A stretch of DNA of 64,000 bases, from contig OZ020247.1 of the NCBI GenBank assembly GCA_963971285.1, positions 10,188,614 through 10,252,613 of the forward strand. The letters run 5' to 3'. Under the pieces are notes generated by a model. It did no database searches. It was not told the DNA's origin and saw nothing but the letters and a program-made list of their open reading frames with translations. Positions 49,001-59,724 of this stretch are shown here, piece by piece; position 1 is the first letter of the stretch; every line of letters begins with the position of its first letter. The position numbers were made by a program, and so were the translations under genes. The stretch comes from Astropecten irregularis. Taxonomy: Eukaryota; Echinodermata; Asteroidea; Paxillosida; Astropectinidae.

Positions 49001-51724
49001 TGCAAACTACATACATACTCATTGGAACACCAATATAACCAGAGATGCAACCAGCCAACGCAAAAAAAATCTGAAAATGACTGTATACGTGATTAGCTAG
49101 ATAGTTATTTGTATGCCAACTATAGACACACAGCATGATCCAAGGTAGTGCTGCAGAAGATATTAGTGAATATCATCAACAGTGGCGTAGACAGGTTCTC
49201 AGACCTGGGGGGGATGATCCTCTAGCTGGGTCGTACTTTGGTACCATTGATCTCCATTATACACTGGATAGGACACGCGTATTCCTTTTGTACAGCGCTT
49301 CCTGTAAAAACGCGCAGCCCCGTTTAGGAGGGTTGCGCATGCGCTGATGAATGCCATCATGATAGTTCACAGTAGTTATTTATAGATAAAAATAAGGCTA
49401 ACTTAATACAATATCGTTGAGTTGATGAGTTTTGTTTGCTCCAAATTACAAAAATGTATCGCCACCCTACCAAATAGGTTACCGGCAAACTACAGCTTAC
49501 TACGATCATTCAAAAAAGGCAAATGAAATAAGGATTCTAGAATTCTATTCCCACACACTTAAAATTATTGTTCTGCAGATTAAAATGCTTACTTATGGAA
49601 TCAAATCCCTCTTTTTGTGTCATCCGTGCACCCGGCATTCGTAGGCCTACATCCACAAAAGCATAACACATCCAATAATCCATAGTAAGGTATTTCCTCC
49701 AAAAGTTTAATTCTAAACCACTCAAAAATCAGCAAAATATATGGCAAATTTATTGCCCCAACCCCAAAACTTCATTTGTTTGTGTTGCGTACGGTCTATG
49801 CGCCGACCCGCGCTTGAAGTTTCTAAACCCTCCTGAGCAAACGCACGCATTACACAAGATGGCGCGCGATGTCCTATCCAGTGTATTATGGAGATCAATG
49901 TTTGGTACCTTGTTGAACGGATCAAGAGTCGTGCACATACGCACGCATAACGAAGACCAGCAGCGTTCCTAGCAGTTTATCCTTGCGTTTCATCTGTCAA
50001 ACGCATGTTGTTTGCTTTTAACAATAATTAAATACTTTTTTAACTAGCATTCATTGCATGATTATACTTAATTATACTTAAATTTCCCCCGATAGAAACC
50101 GGGGGGGGTGATTGTACACACCATCACCATCCTCCCGACCTAAAATTCTGGGGGGTGCAACCCAACCCCCCAACCTCCCAACCCCCCAGGTATCTACGCC
50201 CCTGATCATCAAAGGAGACTTGACAATAAATTGTACAATTTAAAAACATTTGAAAAGGAAGAAATCACAATTGGGGTGACAAAATTCGAAGAAAAAAAAT
50301 CTGATTTCAGATTAAAATCTGAAAAATTGCATCGCTGTATAACAAATACAACTATACCAAACATTTGGCTTTACCGAACATCATCCTTGGCTCCCAATTT
50401 TTGTGTGTTTACAGTACATACCCAATCTATGGTTTCTTAAATCACTTTAATGAACTAAAATATCTGTGCATCCCGCAATGTTCGTTAGAGCGGTGTTCCA
50501 CTGTGGATGTACGACTTTTCAAACAGCAACACTTGATTTAACAGCTGTCAAACTTCAAAATACGGTACACCGATCACTCAGGAGAAAGCAAGCATGTCCC
50601 AAACCACTGGTTTTGGATGTTTTTTTTTACCTTGAAGTCCAGATTGCTGATGTGATTGTCAGTGCCTGTTATTCTGCCCAAGTGGTCATCGTGGGACACC
50701 ACGATCTGTTTGTCCTTGGTGATCTGACAGTCTAGCTCCAGCATATCCATGCCTGAGGTCATGGCACTGCAAGAAATACAAACGACGAGAATTATTAAGG
50801 TACAGTACAGGATTGGTAACATACCCCTACAAAAATGTTCACAGATTTACGTATAACTTAAATCAGGGTATGAAGATGGTGCTGGTAGAAACATAGGGTT
50901 AAAATATTTCTGCCATAAATGGTGTATTTATCAAGAAATTAGTCAATCAAAGACCAAAAGCAGTTTTGATCTCATGGTAAGATCTGTTTTACAAGAAACT
51001 TTGAGTCGGGTTTCCGCTATTTTCTTGTGACTCAAATGACCGATTGAGCTCAAATGTCCACAGGTTTATCATTAGATGTACATGATGGACCAGACAAAGT
51101 GATATTTCAATATTTTTTCCGGGGCCAGATACGATTTTCGAAATGAACAAATATCGTCATATCGAACAAGCTTTATAGTGAGTGCTGCTCTGTGACATTT
51201 AGCAACTATGTATTATACCTTTTAATAACTACAAGTCTATTCAACTTGTCTATGACCAGGAGCACCAAACCAATGACCAGGGGCACCAAGGCAATGACCT
51301 GGGGCCAGTAACACAATGACCTATAGATGACATTTCAATTTTGCCTTTCCTCTACACACTTACTGATGATATGCTGTTATTGTGTTTTCCAAATGTTCAC
51401 CAGCACCTAAAAAAAGTAATAAAAAAACAAAATTGATGTAAAAAGTACTGCATTCAATTTAAAAGTACAACGTCCATCAAAATAAAACACAAGTACATGT
51501 AATGTATGAGCATCTCACCTCAGAGCTAATCAGTCATTATTCAAATTCAGTGCCTTAATTTGCATAAATTTGCATGTGCTCTTACCCCCTCTGTGTGCGA
51601 TCAGCCTCGCGTTGATCTTGGTTTGTTTCTTGCGGTGAATCAGGAGGGGAAAGCGCAGTAGAACGGCAGATAAGACGACATAACCTCCGAAGACCGACAG
51701 AGGTACTATGAGTGCTGCCGACAT
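37061..51724 (-). CDS. Glycerophosphodiester phosphodiesterase, GDPD1/GDPD3 type (about 335 aa; one exon frameshifted)
   Basis: The GDPD1/3 subfamily acts as membrane-anchored lysophospholipase D, cutting lyso-glycerophospholipids to lysophosphatidic acid. Coding exons from the start: 51586-51724, 51364-51406, 50631-50766, 48739-48784, 47966-48090, 47352-47442, then either 45790-45929 or 43680-43819, then 37972-38071 and 37061-37249. Seen: an N-terminal hydrophobic anchor (residues 7-24), AHRGG (43-47), LELD (E71, D73) and VVSHD (H86), the family's metal and catalytic residues; later IPLLQEVFEKFP, INLDIK and GIMTDYPVKLAEYM. Other boundaries keep phase. Exon 47352-47442 has one extra base: about 14 residues match the family in one frame, the rest match in the next, and the annotated frame hits a stop. 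Without that base the coding length is 1008 nt. Human GDPD1 has 314 residues. Confidence 0.88.
37315..37648 (-). mobile_element. TTAA superfamily MITE, type 1
   Basis: TTAAAGGTAATATCCTACTT to AAAGTATGATACTACCTTTAA, in the last GDPD intron. Confidence 0.8.
38178..38547 (+). mobile_element. TTAA superfamily MITE, type 2
   Basis: TTAAAGGTAATTACAGGATT to CCAATCATGTACTATACCTTTAA, in the large GDPD intron. Confidence 0.8.
38713..38988. mobile_element. Long palindromic element, family GATCCGACGG, copy 2
   Basis: Ends CTTATACACCGATC and GATCCGTGTATAAG; mirrored ACACCCGCCATTACTGG, TTGTCCGGCAACAAAA and GCAGGGTGTACGTCCC. It clearly shares the layout of the copy at 16535. Confidence 0.85.
39323..39774 (+). 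mobile_element. TTAA superfamily MITE, type 1, with a nested element
   Basis: The outer element runs TTAAAGGTAAATTGTCATAC to ATGATAGTACCTTTAA. A separate repeat is inserted at about 39391-39532 (GGGGTCGCTTTCACCAAACT ... CGTGAAATCGACCCC), which also occurs inverted at 28409-28560. Confidence 0.75.
40098..41666. repeat. 1569-bp tandem duplication, copy 1
   Basis: Begins GCTAACGTTTCGAG and is followed directly by copy 2. The 3-bp sequence GCT is shared at the junction. It lies in the GDPD intron between exon B and exon 38071. It ends inside a TTAA-type MITE that is complete only in copy 2. Confidence 0.95.
41667..43235. repeat. 1569-bp tandem duplication, copy 2
   Basis: Read against copy 1, I see a single clear difference (GACAGGAAACAG in copy 1 near 41546, GACAGAAAACAG here near 43115). 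It continues into GCTTTCTTTTTATTTCATG, the normal MITE interior, so copy 2 keeps the original right flank. Confidence 0.95.
42790..43322 (+). mobile_element. TTAA superfamily MITE, type 1, cut by the duplication breakpoint
   Basis: Complete across the right edge of duplication copy 2 (ends CAAAGTATGATACTACCTTTAA); its copy at 41221-41666 stops at the breakpoint. Confidence 0.7.
43680..43819 (-). other. GDPD alternative exon B (140 nt, mutually exclusive with A)
   Basis: Same length and phases as exon A, with acceptor CTTAATAG and donor GTAAGG. It encodes MSMQTVVRMLASFYFGLLPF and then EHYLEIPMG. Eight residues precede SM, twelve lie between SM and GLLPF, and twenty-four follow from GLLPF in both exons, so they align without gaps. 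Using both would shift the frame because 140 is not a multiple of three. Confidence 0.85.
43857..44203 (+). mobile_element. TTAA superfamily MITE, type 2
   Basis: AAGATACAGTACGGGATTGG to CCAATCATGTATTGTACCTTTAA, 38 bp from GDPD exon B. Confidence 0.8.
44552..44880. mobile_element. TA-flanked inverted-repeat element (Tc1/mariner-like MITE), 329 bp
   Basis: Arms of about 65 bp start CAGTAATCCGAGCACAC and end GTGTGCTCGGATTACTG, with TA on each side. CAGT ends and TA target sites fit Tc1/mariner. No transposase is present. Confidence 0.8.
45790..45929 (-). other. GDPD alternative exon A (140 nt, mutually exclusive with B)
   Basis: Bounded by acceptor TTCTCAG and donor GTAAGG, it starts in phase 0 and ends after two bases of a codon. 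It encodes 46 residues, including HTYPLLFSM, VVLLFYSGLLPFWP and FAEIPFG, which align with the human GDPD1 hydrophobic segment (IPILFSL ... GLLPFVP ... FEIPM). It is the more family-like of the pair in its first eight residues. It would supply residues 194-239. Confidence 0.85.
46075..46376 (+). mobile_element. TTAA superfamily MITE, type 1, left end missing
   Basis: ACAGAAATGCTAACAGATTT onward, ending AAAGTATGATACTACCTTTA. Confidence 0.65.
47030..47197 (+). mobile_element. Histone-stem-loop repeat with a canonical stem
   Basis: Contains CCGAAGATGGCCA, a loop, TGACCAGAACGTCGC, then GGCTCTTTTCAGAGCC (47088-47103), followed by ACCCC and CACAAAAGAGATAG, resembling a histone 3' end with its purine-rich downstream element. 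The tail ends CTTCCACCATGCATAACCTC. No histone coding sequence is nearby. Confidence 0.75.
47352..47442 (-). pseudogene. GDPD exon with a one-base insertion (frameshift)
   Basis: Flanked by TTTCAG and GTAAGT, 91 nt instead of the 90 that the phases of its neighbours require. The first codons read VLEMIVKYKREDIT. After an extra T (plus strand 47400-47401) family residues resume one frame over as VVGNFSEAIVRKCHKR. As written the frame meets TAA before the exon ends. It may be a sequencing or assembly error, a null allele, or a disabled gene; all other exons look intact. Confidence 0.8.
48500..48644 (-). mobile_element. TTAA superfamily MITE, type 2, half copy
   Basis: TCTGGATAAATACACCATTT to CAATCCTGCACTGTACCTTTAA, 95 bp from the GDPD exon at 48739. 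Confidence 0.7.
49180..50204. mobile_element. Nonautonomous hAT-like transposon, 1025 bp
   Basis: Ends CAGTGGCGTAGA and TCTACGCCCCTG are inverted, and the 8-bp sequence ATCATCAA flanks both sides (49172-49179 and 50205-50212). An 8-bp target duplication is typical of hAT elements. Inner inverted repeats (CATTGATCTCCAT and its complement near 49245 and 49885) suggest nesting. No transposase ORF. It lies in a GDPD intron. Confidence 0.85.
50795..51225 (+). mobile_element. TTAA superfamily MITE, type 2, with an internal insertion
   Basis: TTAAGGTACAGTACAGGATT to ATTATACCTTTTAA. About 70 bp of unrelated sequence is inserted near 51103-51172. Confidence 0.75.
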
Positions 51725-52137
51725 GATGGTATCTTTAGAACGGTGACTCTTTTAACAGTAGCGCAAACAAAATGGCAGTGTTTTTCCTAATGTACTGATG
51801 ACTGATGGTTGGTACATGTATTAAAAGCCGATACTACTGCAATGGAAAAAAGAAATAGACTTTGAATCAGTCCTACATTTACTTTAATTAATACTGTTTT
51901 TTTGCCCACCTATATATACAGCCCAGAATGCCAACAGTGCAGTTTCAGTGCACTGTTAAATTTCAATTTCAAATACATAAGGTGGAACGCTACTATAATG
52001 AACACAACGGAATGCACAGAAACTGTTCGTTGTAGTGGTCGTTTGTTATAGAACAATGTTCAGCATGCCTAATTGCACATACACTATATACGAATTGGGA
52101 GCCAAGGATGATCTTTTTTTTTTTTAATATGCATGAC

Positions 52138-52152
52138 TGTGCGCATGCGCCA
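52138..52152. promoter_or_regulatory. Perfect NRF1-type site upstream of the GDPD gene
   Basis: TGTGCGCATGCGCCA holds the palindromic GCGCATGCGC bound by NRF1 in animals, about 420 bp upstream of the GDPD start codon. It is a plausible promoter mark for the minus-strand gene, but no start site is visible. Confidence 0.4.
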
Positions 52153-52285
52153 CACACGCGACTGGCAAAAATGTGTGGAGCAGAGCCACAGCTGCCACAG
52201 AAGATTGCCGCCGTCCGATCATGATCGTCTGGTTTTCCGTCTGAAAACATCGACAAGACAAGACAAAGCAAGACAAAAAGTTACA

Positions 52286-52397
52286 GGGGTTACCTCAATT
52301 AGTACACTCAGGGTAGCTTCTACAGTAAACTAACTTACCTAAATACGACTGGGTCTCGGTACCAGCTAACCTGAGTGTACTAAACTGAAGTAACGCC
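52286..52397. repeat. Short hairpin element, about 34-bp arms
   Basis: GGGGTTACCTCAATTAGTAC..ACTCAGG at 52286-52313 is mirrored by CCTGAGTGTACTAAACTG..GTAACGCC at 52370-52397, with a loop of about 45 nt. It could be a tiny MITE or a foldable RNA. Confidence 0.6.
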
Positions 52398-52606
52398 AAG
52401 TTACATACAGAAGTAAACTGTTGGCACACCGATTTGGCTTGCAGTGGAGCAGATACCACCGTACACAAAACAAATCAACTGGTTGTGTGGTACAGGCATG
52501 CACGTCGAGTATTAGTGATGTATAGAAGGTCAATCCTCGAAAACTAAAAGACTCGAAAACTAAATGACTCGAAAACAGGTAGGCTACACTGAGGATATAT
52601 TTACTT

Positions 52607-52857
52607 TAGGAAAGAATTCCACTGACGGCTATCACTTGTGCACAGACCGATATGGGACCAACAGAGGGCGTTTTCGAAGTGTATAATTGTAGGTCCAAAA
52701 AACCTGAAAATCTCACTTTTTAGATAAGCTACATGTACACCAGTTTTCACTCCTGAGATTGAAGTTCATCATGACTTGCATCAAATATATAAAGTTAACT
52801 CTTGGAGGAAATAACCAGATAACCCTGTTTCCGTCATGGCCGTCAGTGGAATTCTTT
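52607..52857 (-). mobile_element. MITE with GAATTCCACTGACGG ends, copy 2
   Basis: Same ends as at 20840, in opposite orientation: interior TTGTGCACAGACCGATATGG, GAAAATCTCAC and TTGGAGGAAATAACC. Confidence 0.8.
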
Positions 52858-54876
52858 ACGTACTTTATATTTTGGTAAATGTCTCTTTACAAAAAGTTGC
52901 TTTAATCCCTTTCCCGTCACGTCAGTGAACCCTTACCAGTTACTGGTCTACTTATCTAGGCCTACATTAGTTTAGTTTTTACCTTCAAAACAATACACAT
53001 TGAATACAGAGCCTCAGAGGCAGCCATTTATCTCATAAATAAAGGCCCTCCGTTGCCAACGTAGCATGCAATGATCTATAGCTTAGGTTTACTTTACCCA
53101 TGGAGGAAGGAAGAGACTTCCTTCCTCCATGCTTTAACTAAAAATAAACTAACTATAACGTTAGGGGAGTAGCCTAGGGCTTTCTAAATCATCGGGCTAG
53201 GCCTACAGCAGCTAGTCAGCTACCAACTCGTACCTTTTTAAAAATGCAGCACTTCGGCACCACAAGACAACAGACAATCTTCTGACCAGTAAACGTGTGT
53301 AACAACAACCCCCAAGTCCAAATTAAAAGTAGAAAACCATCTGGAAATTGGTTGAGTTTCAGTGACAAGCGAGCATGACTTGGTGTTTTTATCAGCAGGT
53401 GGAATCTCATGTCAGAACAGCGCCCTCTATAGGGCAAGAGTGAAAATGCGTCCTCATAGATTGAAATTAAAGGTTTACTGTAATCAAATTTGTGAAAGGG
53501 GTGAAAGTGCTTATAAATTATTGCTTAATACATAATTAATGACTATATAGATTCATATTTTTATGCAAGTGCTTAATTTTGACCAAAAAGTTAGAAAATC
53601 ATACATGCATGCCCCGCCCCCCAAAAAGTCCCCCTTGGTACCGATCCAGGCAACAATAGCGTGTGACGTCACCTAATGACGTAAGCAAGGTTTTTCGTTG
53701 TGAAAAGTGTGGTGCTAAATTATGTGTCCTAAAATACCTCCTTTTTCTATATACAATACTTTTTAGCACAAACAATGATAGACAGGTTGAGTTTTATACC
53801 AATACAGATGTATTTAACTTTATAGAGGCAGTATACTCCCCAGGGAGTTGAGATGGTTTTAGGAATGTAAATTATGACCCAATAAATTCAGAGCCATGTA
53901 TCTTTTGGCAATTTGGCACTCCATAAATCCAGTAATTATTATTATCAAACGGAATAGTAGAAATTAAATTAAATCTAAATTGCATATCAAGGAGAGACTT
54001 TAGCGTCTAAAAGTGAACATTTGGGAGACATCTGCAAATAGGGGGACTTTTCGGTGTCTCCCTATTATACCAGCTACCTTTTAAAGACATATTTTTGCTG
54101 TCCATATTTTAATAGAAGACAGAGAATGCTCTCAATATGAACATAATGTCAATATCAAGTTCATTGGTTTGGAGGATGTTTAGAAATAGGTAAGTAAAGT
54201 TTGTGCACGACCCAATGAGAAAGCTAGTCTCCCTAATGACCCATTTAACAACACAACCAACACATCGTTCTTGAAGGAAAACAATTTACCGATTTACACT
54301 AAATATTTTTGTTTGTTTGTTTTTTATTTCTACTTCAGCAGTCTACAATATATATGTGCACTCAGGATACAATAAGTTGTTTGTTAATATTTTGTGTAGA
54401 AAATAATCTCTGATTCTCCTTTCATTTATCTCTTTCTTCTTTCTTTCTACATTAAAAATATTTCACTTTTTTTTTTGCTTCATTTTTATTAATTTTTTCA
54501 TTTTAAATATAATTATAAACCGAAGTTATACTTGATTTGACATGATTTTGATACAGAGTCCAAGGGTGTTGAAATTAAAAACTCAAAATATAAATGTTCC
54601 TGAATTTTCACTTCTAATTACAGTTTGTAATTTTTTTTATACAGACATAATTCGCAGATATAAGTTTCGATGATAGTGTGGGTTTTTTTTTGTCCAGAGA
54701 GTAAAATCAAAACCTCTAAATTATAATTGTAATGATTTTTGTGATAATTGTAGTGACTGTGTTGATTTTCTCTATTCCAGCAGAGGGCCTGATTCTATGG
54801 CTGTGATCGTGGAAGATCCGCTAACAGTTCATGCTTACCACAAGTGTGGGTTTACAGCCAATATTTGTGACTTTTG

Positions 54877-55162
54877 TTAAAAGGTAGTATCATACTTTGG
54901 TAGCATACCGAAACAGAAATCTTCACAGATTTATCTATAACTTAAAGGGTATAGAGATGGTGGTTGTATGTATGCCATTACAATTGTTCTGCCTGAAATG
55001 CTGTATTTATCCAGCAAAGGATACAACAAATGGCCAAACAATTTTGATCTTTTAAAGATAACAACAATTTCACAGATGATGTTACAGTATCCTTGTTGAT
55101 ATTTTTGCCCATGAATCTGCATTTCTTTGCAAAAACCAAAGTATGATATTAATTACCTTTAA
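54877..55162 (+). mobile_element. TTAA superfamily MITE, type 1, internally deleted
   Basis: TTAAAAGGTAGTATCATACT to GTATGATATTAATTACCTTTAA; shorter than other copies. Confidence 0.8.
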
Positions 55163-55936
55163 CTACAAACCCACATGAATGCCACAATTTACCACACATA
55201 TTTCTCCCTTAGGTAAGTGTGGTATCCTGAATACTACAATACACCACAGTGTGGCTTTCATGATAACATGTAGTTTATGATTCATTTTCCCCTGTGGAGG
55301 CTGTGGTAATGTGTGGTAAGCAGGACATTTGTTAGCCTTTTATAGTACAGAATGTCTGGGCTATGTAAGTACAGACATGACCTCCATGACCAGAGCCATG
55401 GAATAAACCCCAGGTCTCGAATCCCCTAAAAGTCACTCAACTCTTCCGAGTTCCAAAAGAGGTTATTCACCGATGTCATAAAATCACGTGGTTGGCAGTC
55501 AAGATTTTTCTTTGTTGTCCATGGTTACGCGTAGGACACTGTACGTTGCATGTGCACTAAAGCGTATTGTTTTGCATGCGCAATCATTGTGCTTGACGGC
55601 CAATTACGTCACATGAATAACCTCCATACAAGACCACAGTTTTGCACATGAAATTCACTATACATGTATTCTGCTCAAATTGGTGCGGCAATAGAGATAT
55701 CCCAAGATTTTGTGTCTCATCTTTCTGTAATTAAAAAAACAATCAGATTTACATCCCTTTTTCTACCTTTTTTTATGTCATTATTTTCTTTTTGCAATTT
55801 GAACATGAAGATTTCACAATTAAAATATCCATCACCCATGACATCATAATTTATGCACAAAAAATATGCAGAAAATGACCGACGGTTCACTGCACCAAAA
55901 CACATAGAGTAAAGCCCAACATAATTTAAGCAAACT

Positions 55937-56058
55937 AGGGGCCTGTTTGTTAAGCGCACGGGATCCCAGATTTGCGGATCCACGTCCTATGCAGGGTGCG
56001 CTAAAATGGGATCCGGATCAGTAGAATCCGTGATCCTCTGCGTTAAACAAACAGGCCC
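55937..56058. mobile_element. Short MITE with GGGCCTGTTTGTTAA ends
   Basis: GGGCCTGTTTGTTAAGCGCA at the left and TGCGTTAAACAAACAGGCCC at the right, 122 bp; the interior is rich in GGATCC-type palindromes. Confidence 0.8.
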
Positions 56059-56384
56059 TATGTATCTGCAACATATATAATAATATTATCATTATTTAAT
56101 GTGGAGCACTTCAAAGCAGGTTATATACAGCTGAAGAAGGCAGTGCGTATTAACAATAAAAAGGGAGTAATATGGGATATAATACCGAGGTTGACTAAGC
56201 AGCCATGTTGGAGGTCAGAGCTTTCAATTCAAGTCAATTCCGACACAAAACATACATATTTTTTTAAGTTTTATCATCTTGCATGATATGTACTGTAATA
56301 TGCAGTAAGCACGTGCATAAGTCTAACGCAGTACAGTAAACACACACATAAAAAAAACCTGTCTTTATTGGCTCCGTGGATGAT

Positions 56385-56550
56385 ACCGCCCTCTGTCTGT
56401 TACATGCATGATAGCGCCCTCTACTGCCTCAGTGCATGATAGCGCCCTCTACTGCCTCTGTGCATAAAGGCATGCATGATAGCGCCCTTTACTGCCTCTG
56501 TGCATAAAGGCATGCATGATAGCGCCCTCTACTGCCTCTGTACGTAACAG
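56385..56550 (+). repeat. Minisatellite GATAGCGCCCTCTACTGCCTC
   Basis: About five units with CATGATAGCGCCCTCTACTG, spaced about 27 or 52 bp; longer units add TGCATAAAGGCATG. Confidence 0.8.
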
Positions 56551-56899
56551 CTCCCTTTTACGACATTCATGCAAAACACCAACATCTTTTTTATGCTCCA
56601 CACAAATTCACTTCACTTCCAAACCGGCCTATGTTTTTTTTATACAACAACAAAAATATAATTGTATAGTACAAATTAATATGGGAACGTTACCCATTCT
56701 ACGCTTTGATATAATACAGAGAATACGGTAGGTCTTTCTCAAAATTGACTTCCACCAGTCGTGCTCTGCTAGTCAGAATGAATGACTCGTGGACAATGGC
56801 CCGCTAAGATCTCTACCTTTCTAAGCCAAGACCGTAAAAGACGCAGTTAGCCATAGCTAGGGCATAGACCCTTGTTTCTCCTCCAGTTCAGGAGACTGT

Positions 56900-57250
56900 C
56901 AAAGGTACAGTACAGGATTGGTAACACACCCAAACAGAAATCTTCACAGATTTACCTATAACTTTTGGGTATGAAGATGGTTCTGGTAGAAACATACTGT
57001 TAAAATATTTCAGCCTGAAATACTGTATTTCTCCAGACATTAGTCAAACAAAGACCAAACAGTTTTGATCTCGGGGTTAGATCAAAACCATTCTTTATGT
57101 TTTATAAGAAAAATTTAGTCGGTTTTTCGCAATTTTGTCTGGACTCAGATGTCCAATTGAGCTCACAGGTTTATCATTTCTTGTACATGCTGGTTCAGAC
57201 AAGTGAGTTCTGCTCTGTGACCATTACCAATCATGTATTATAACCTTTAA
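56900..57250 (+). mobile_element. TTAA superfamily MITE, type 2
   Basis: AAAGGTACAGTACAGGATTG to CCAATCATGTATTATAACCTTTAA. Confidence 0.8.
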
Positions 57251-57839
57251 CAATTGCTCAAATATAAGCTTGTTCAGCCCTGGTTCCCAGCTTATGGCTG
57301 TTTTCACTTTGGCTGTGGGAGACTGGGAGCCTATCTCATTGCCAGCAAAACAGGCAATTGCTACAAAGCAGCCCCCCTCCCAAGAAACAAACCCACTTCA
57401 CAACAATTACTTCTTAAAGAGTGACAGAACCTGCTTAGTTCATACCGTCCATCATAATTATAATATATTAAACCTGATGTTATAAAATGGCTGTAGTGAA
57501 GTTACACCAGTGCAAAATACAGAGTCAATATCACCACTGGAAGAAATCTTGAAAAGAGTATTACATGTATATTTCATCAGTGGTTAGACAAAAGTTCGGC
57601 TTGCTATCAAAAAGCCTTGAACTTACATGTTAATGTAATGGCACAGCAAACTTAAAGGCCCATGTCACACGAGGCCAATTTACGGGCAACCAGTTCCAGG
57701 CGATCTCCAAGAAGAAATAACATTCACCTTTAAATCTTGATATAATTTTATTGTAGATACTGAAAAACTGCCCGAAAAGTGAGTTTTGCGCAATCCAAAC
57801 TTTCCTGTTTGTTTTGTCATTGAAAAGTGAATAAAGAAA

Positions 57840-57965
57840 CAGAGCGAAATTTGAACCGGCGACCTCCTGAATACCGTACAGGCGCTCTACCAACTGAGCC
57901 ATCCAGCCCGATGTTGGTGGTGTCCCAAATAGTCAATTGTCTTTGTTCGTTTGGCAGTCAGTCAG
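57840..57965 (-). mobile_element. tRNA-derived SINE with leader
   Basis: Minus strand: leader AGACAATTGACTATTTGGGA, GGCTGGATGGCTCAGTTGGT, then GTCGCCGGTTCAAATTTCGC. Its internal promoter boxes look good. Confidence 0.75.
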
Positions 57966-58123
57966 CTTCTCTTGTGGCTGTTTGTATTTGGTGTGCTTGG
58001 TTGCCTCCAAGCTGCCTGTAAAAATTATCTCATGAGATATGGCCATATTATTCTGACACCCTGTTTTTGTTGTTTCGGTTTTTTCTTTTTGTGGATTACC
58101 AAATGCCAACAATCAGTTTTGAC

Positions 58124-58486
58124 TTAAAGGGATGGTACAGAATTGGTAAGACAAAATACACGTCAAGATCACAGATTCACATAAAACTTACACAGTATAA
58201 TGGTGATGATAGGAGAAAACATCCCATGAAATGTTTTTGTATGAAATGCCATATTCGTTGAGAAATAAATGAAACTATTTTCCGATTGGAAGAAATCGCT
58301 TCAAAGTGTTTTATTCATTTGTTGAAATGTGTAAACGAGTTTTCACTATTTTCTCGTGACCCAGATGGCCGATTGACCTCAAACTTCTACAGGTTTGTCA
58401 GTTAAGGTATATGATGGATTGCATAATGTGCTTTCACAGTCAGCAACGGTTTTGTCGCAAAAACCAGTTCTGTACCATCCCTTTAA
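58124..58486 (+). mobile_element. TTAA superfamily MITE, type 3
   Basis: TTAAAGGGATGGTACAGAAT and its inverse at the right end. The interior shares GATGATAGGAGAAAACATCC with 11637-12011. Confidence 0.85.
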
Positions 58487-58907
58487 GCTCATGATAGCGT
58501 GAGAAACAAACCTTACACTATATTCCATTCTGCTGGGAAATATCCTAGTTTAACTATCTTACACATATTTTCTTTTTCTCTTTTTACTATTTTCAATATC
58601 AAATGATGATTCTGTATCGAGCAGAACGAAATTACATTTCAATGATTAGTTTCGGACACATTAATAGATCAGTACAAACTATGTCGCTCTAAAGTAGCGA
58701 TCCTGACCTCCGATTTTATAGACCACAAGTTTCCAATCAATCTTTTCAATTCCTATCATAATTTTATCGACTCGAGAAAGATTAGTATGCATGATTGAAT
58801 TTCGATTAGTACTTTAACACTACAAACACAAAAATTACAAGAAAACTCTTGCTTTTTTTTACAACCTTTTTTTTGTTTTTGCTTCGTCTTCTATTAAAAG
58901 GAACGTC

Positions 58908-59425
58908 GTTTGAAATTATCTCAGGATAAGCAGTGGAGGAAAATTCTCTTTGACAATATAACGAACCAGTAGGCCACGCCCCCTTGACAAATTGACCAAT
59001 CACAACGCGCTATTTAAGATCCGACAAATTGCCGCCATTTTGTCCGACAAAATGTTTTACATTTTGTTTTCTTTATGACATACTTTTGGTTGAGTTTACT
59101 TTTGTTTCGTATGTACAAGGCAATTCTTTTACAAATCCGAGTTTTCTTCTTAACCATGGTCAAGCAGTGTTTATATTTTTCATTATAATTCTGACTCTCG
59201 CTGCCCTGGCTGAGAGGAAATGTACATTTTGGGCCTTTCAAGAAACCAAAATCCAACGTAGAGAGATGCCCTCTGTGGTTGAAGGTATACAATTCATCGT
59301 GTTTGGGCGATCATGACACGTTGTGTGCGTGTGCGTTGTTGCTTGGACGTTGCTATGGTAGGCGTGGCCTACTGGATCGGTATATTGAAAAGCACAACCC
59401 ATTACTTATCACGAGATAATTTGAG
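58908..59425. repeat. Long imperfect inverted repeat with promoter-like interior
   Basis: The left arm holds AAATTATCTC and CCAGTAGGCCACGCC (58966-58980). The right arm holds GGCGTGGCCTACTGG and GAGATAATTT. Inside are GACCAATCACA (CCAAT), CTATTTAAG, and GCCGCCATTTTGT. ORFs of 92-95 codons occur on both strands; I recognise neither. Confidence 0.6.
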
Positions 59426-59724
59426 AACGGTCCGTTAAATAATGGAAAAATACGATGCTTATAATATAAACACATGGGCATCAGCTTTCTGCTTGTATAC
59501 ATTAACTCCGCTCTTTTCTCTTTTTTAAATTACGATAATTTGGTCAACCATGATACGTGTAGTAGAAAAATAGCTGAACAAATAAGTTAATAACTGGGAG
59601 AAGCTTTAGATATTTTGTAGAGTTACAAAGCAAATCCAGTGTGAGAATTCGCCAAAAACTAAAAACTTGGGAGAAAATCGATGAAATGAAAAGAAATCAA
59701 TAAAAATGTGAATTGTTGTTGTTT

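Noticed and set aside
37061-51724. The GDPD locus as a processed or dead pseudogene
   Set aside because: It keeps introns, splice sites, catalytic residues and a full-length frame except for one base; a single-base error or a recent allele is simpler.
59014-59316. ORFs of 92 and 95 codons on opposite strands
   Set aside because: Both lie in the interior of an inverted repeat and match no family I know.
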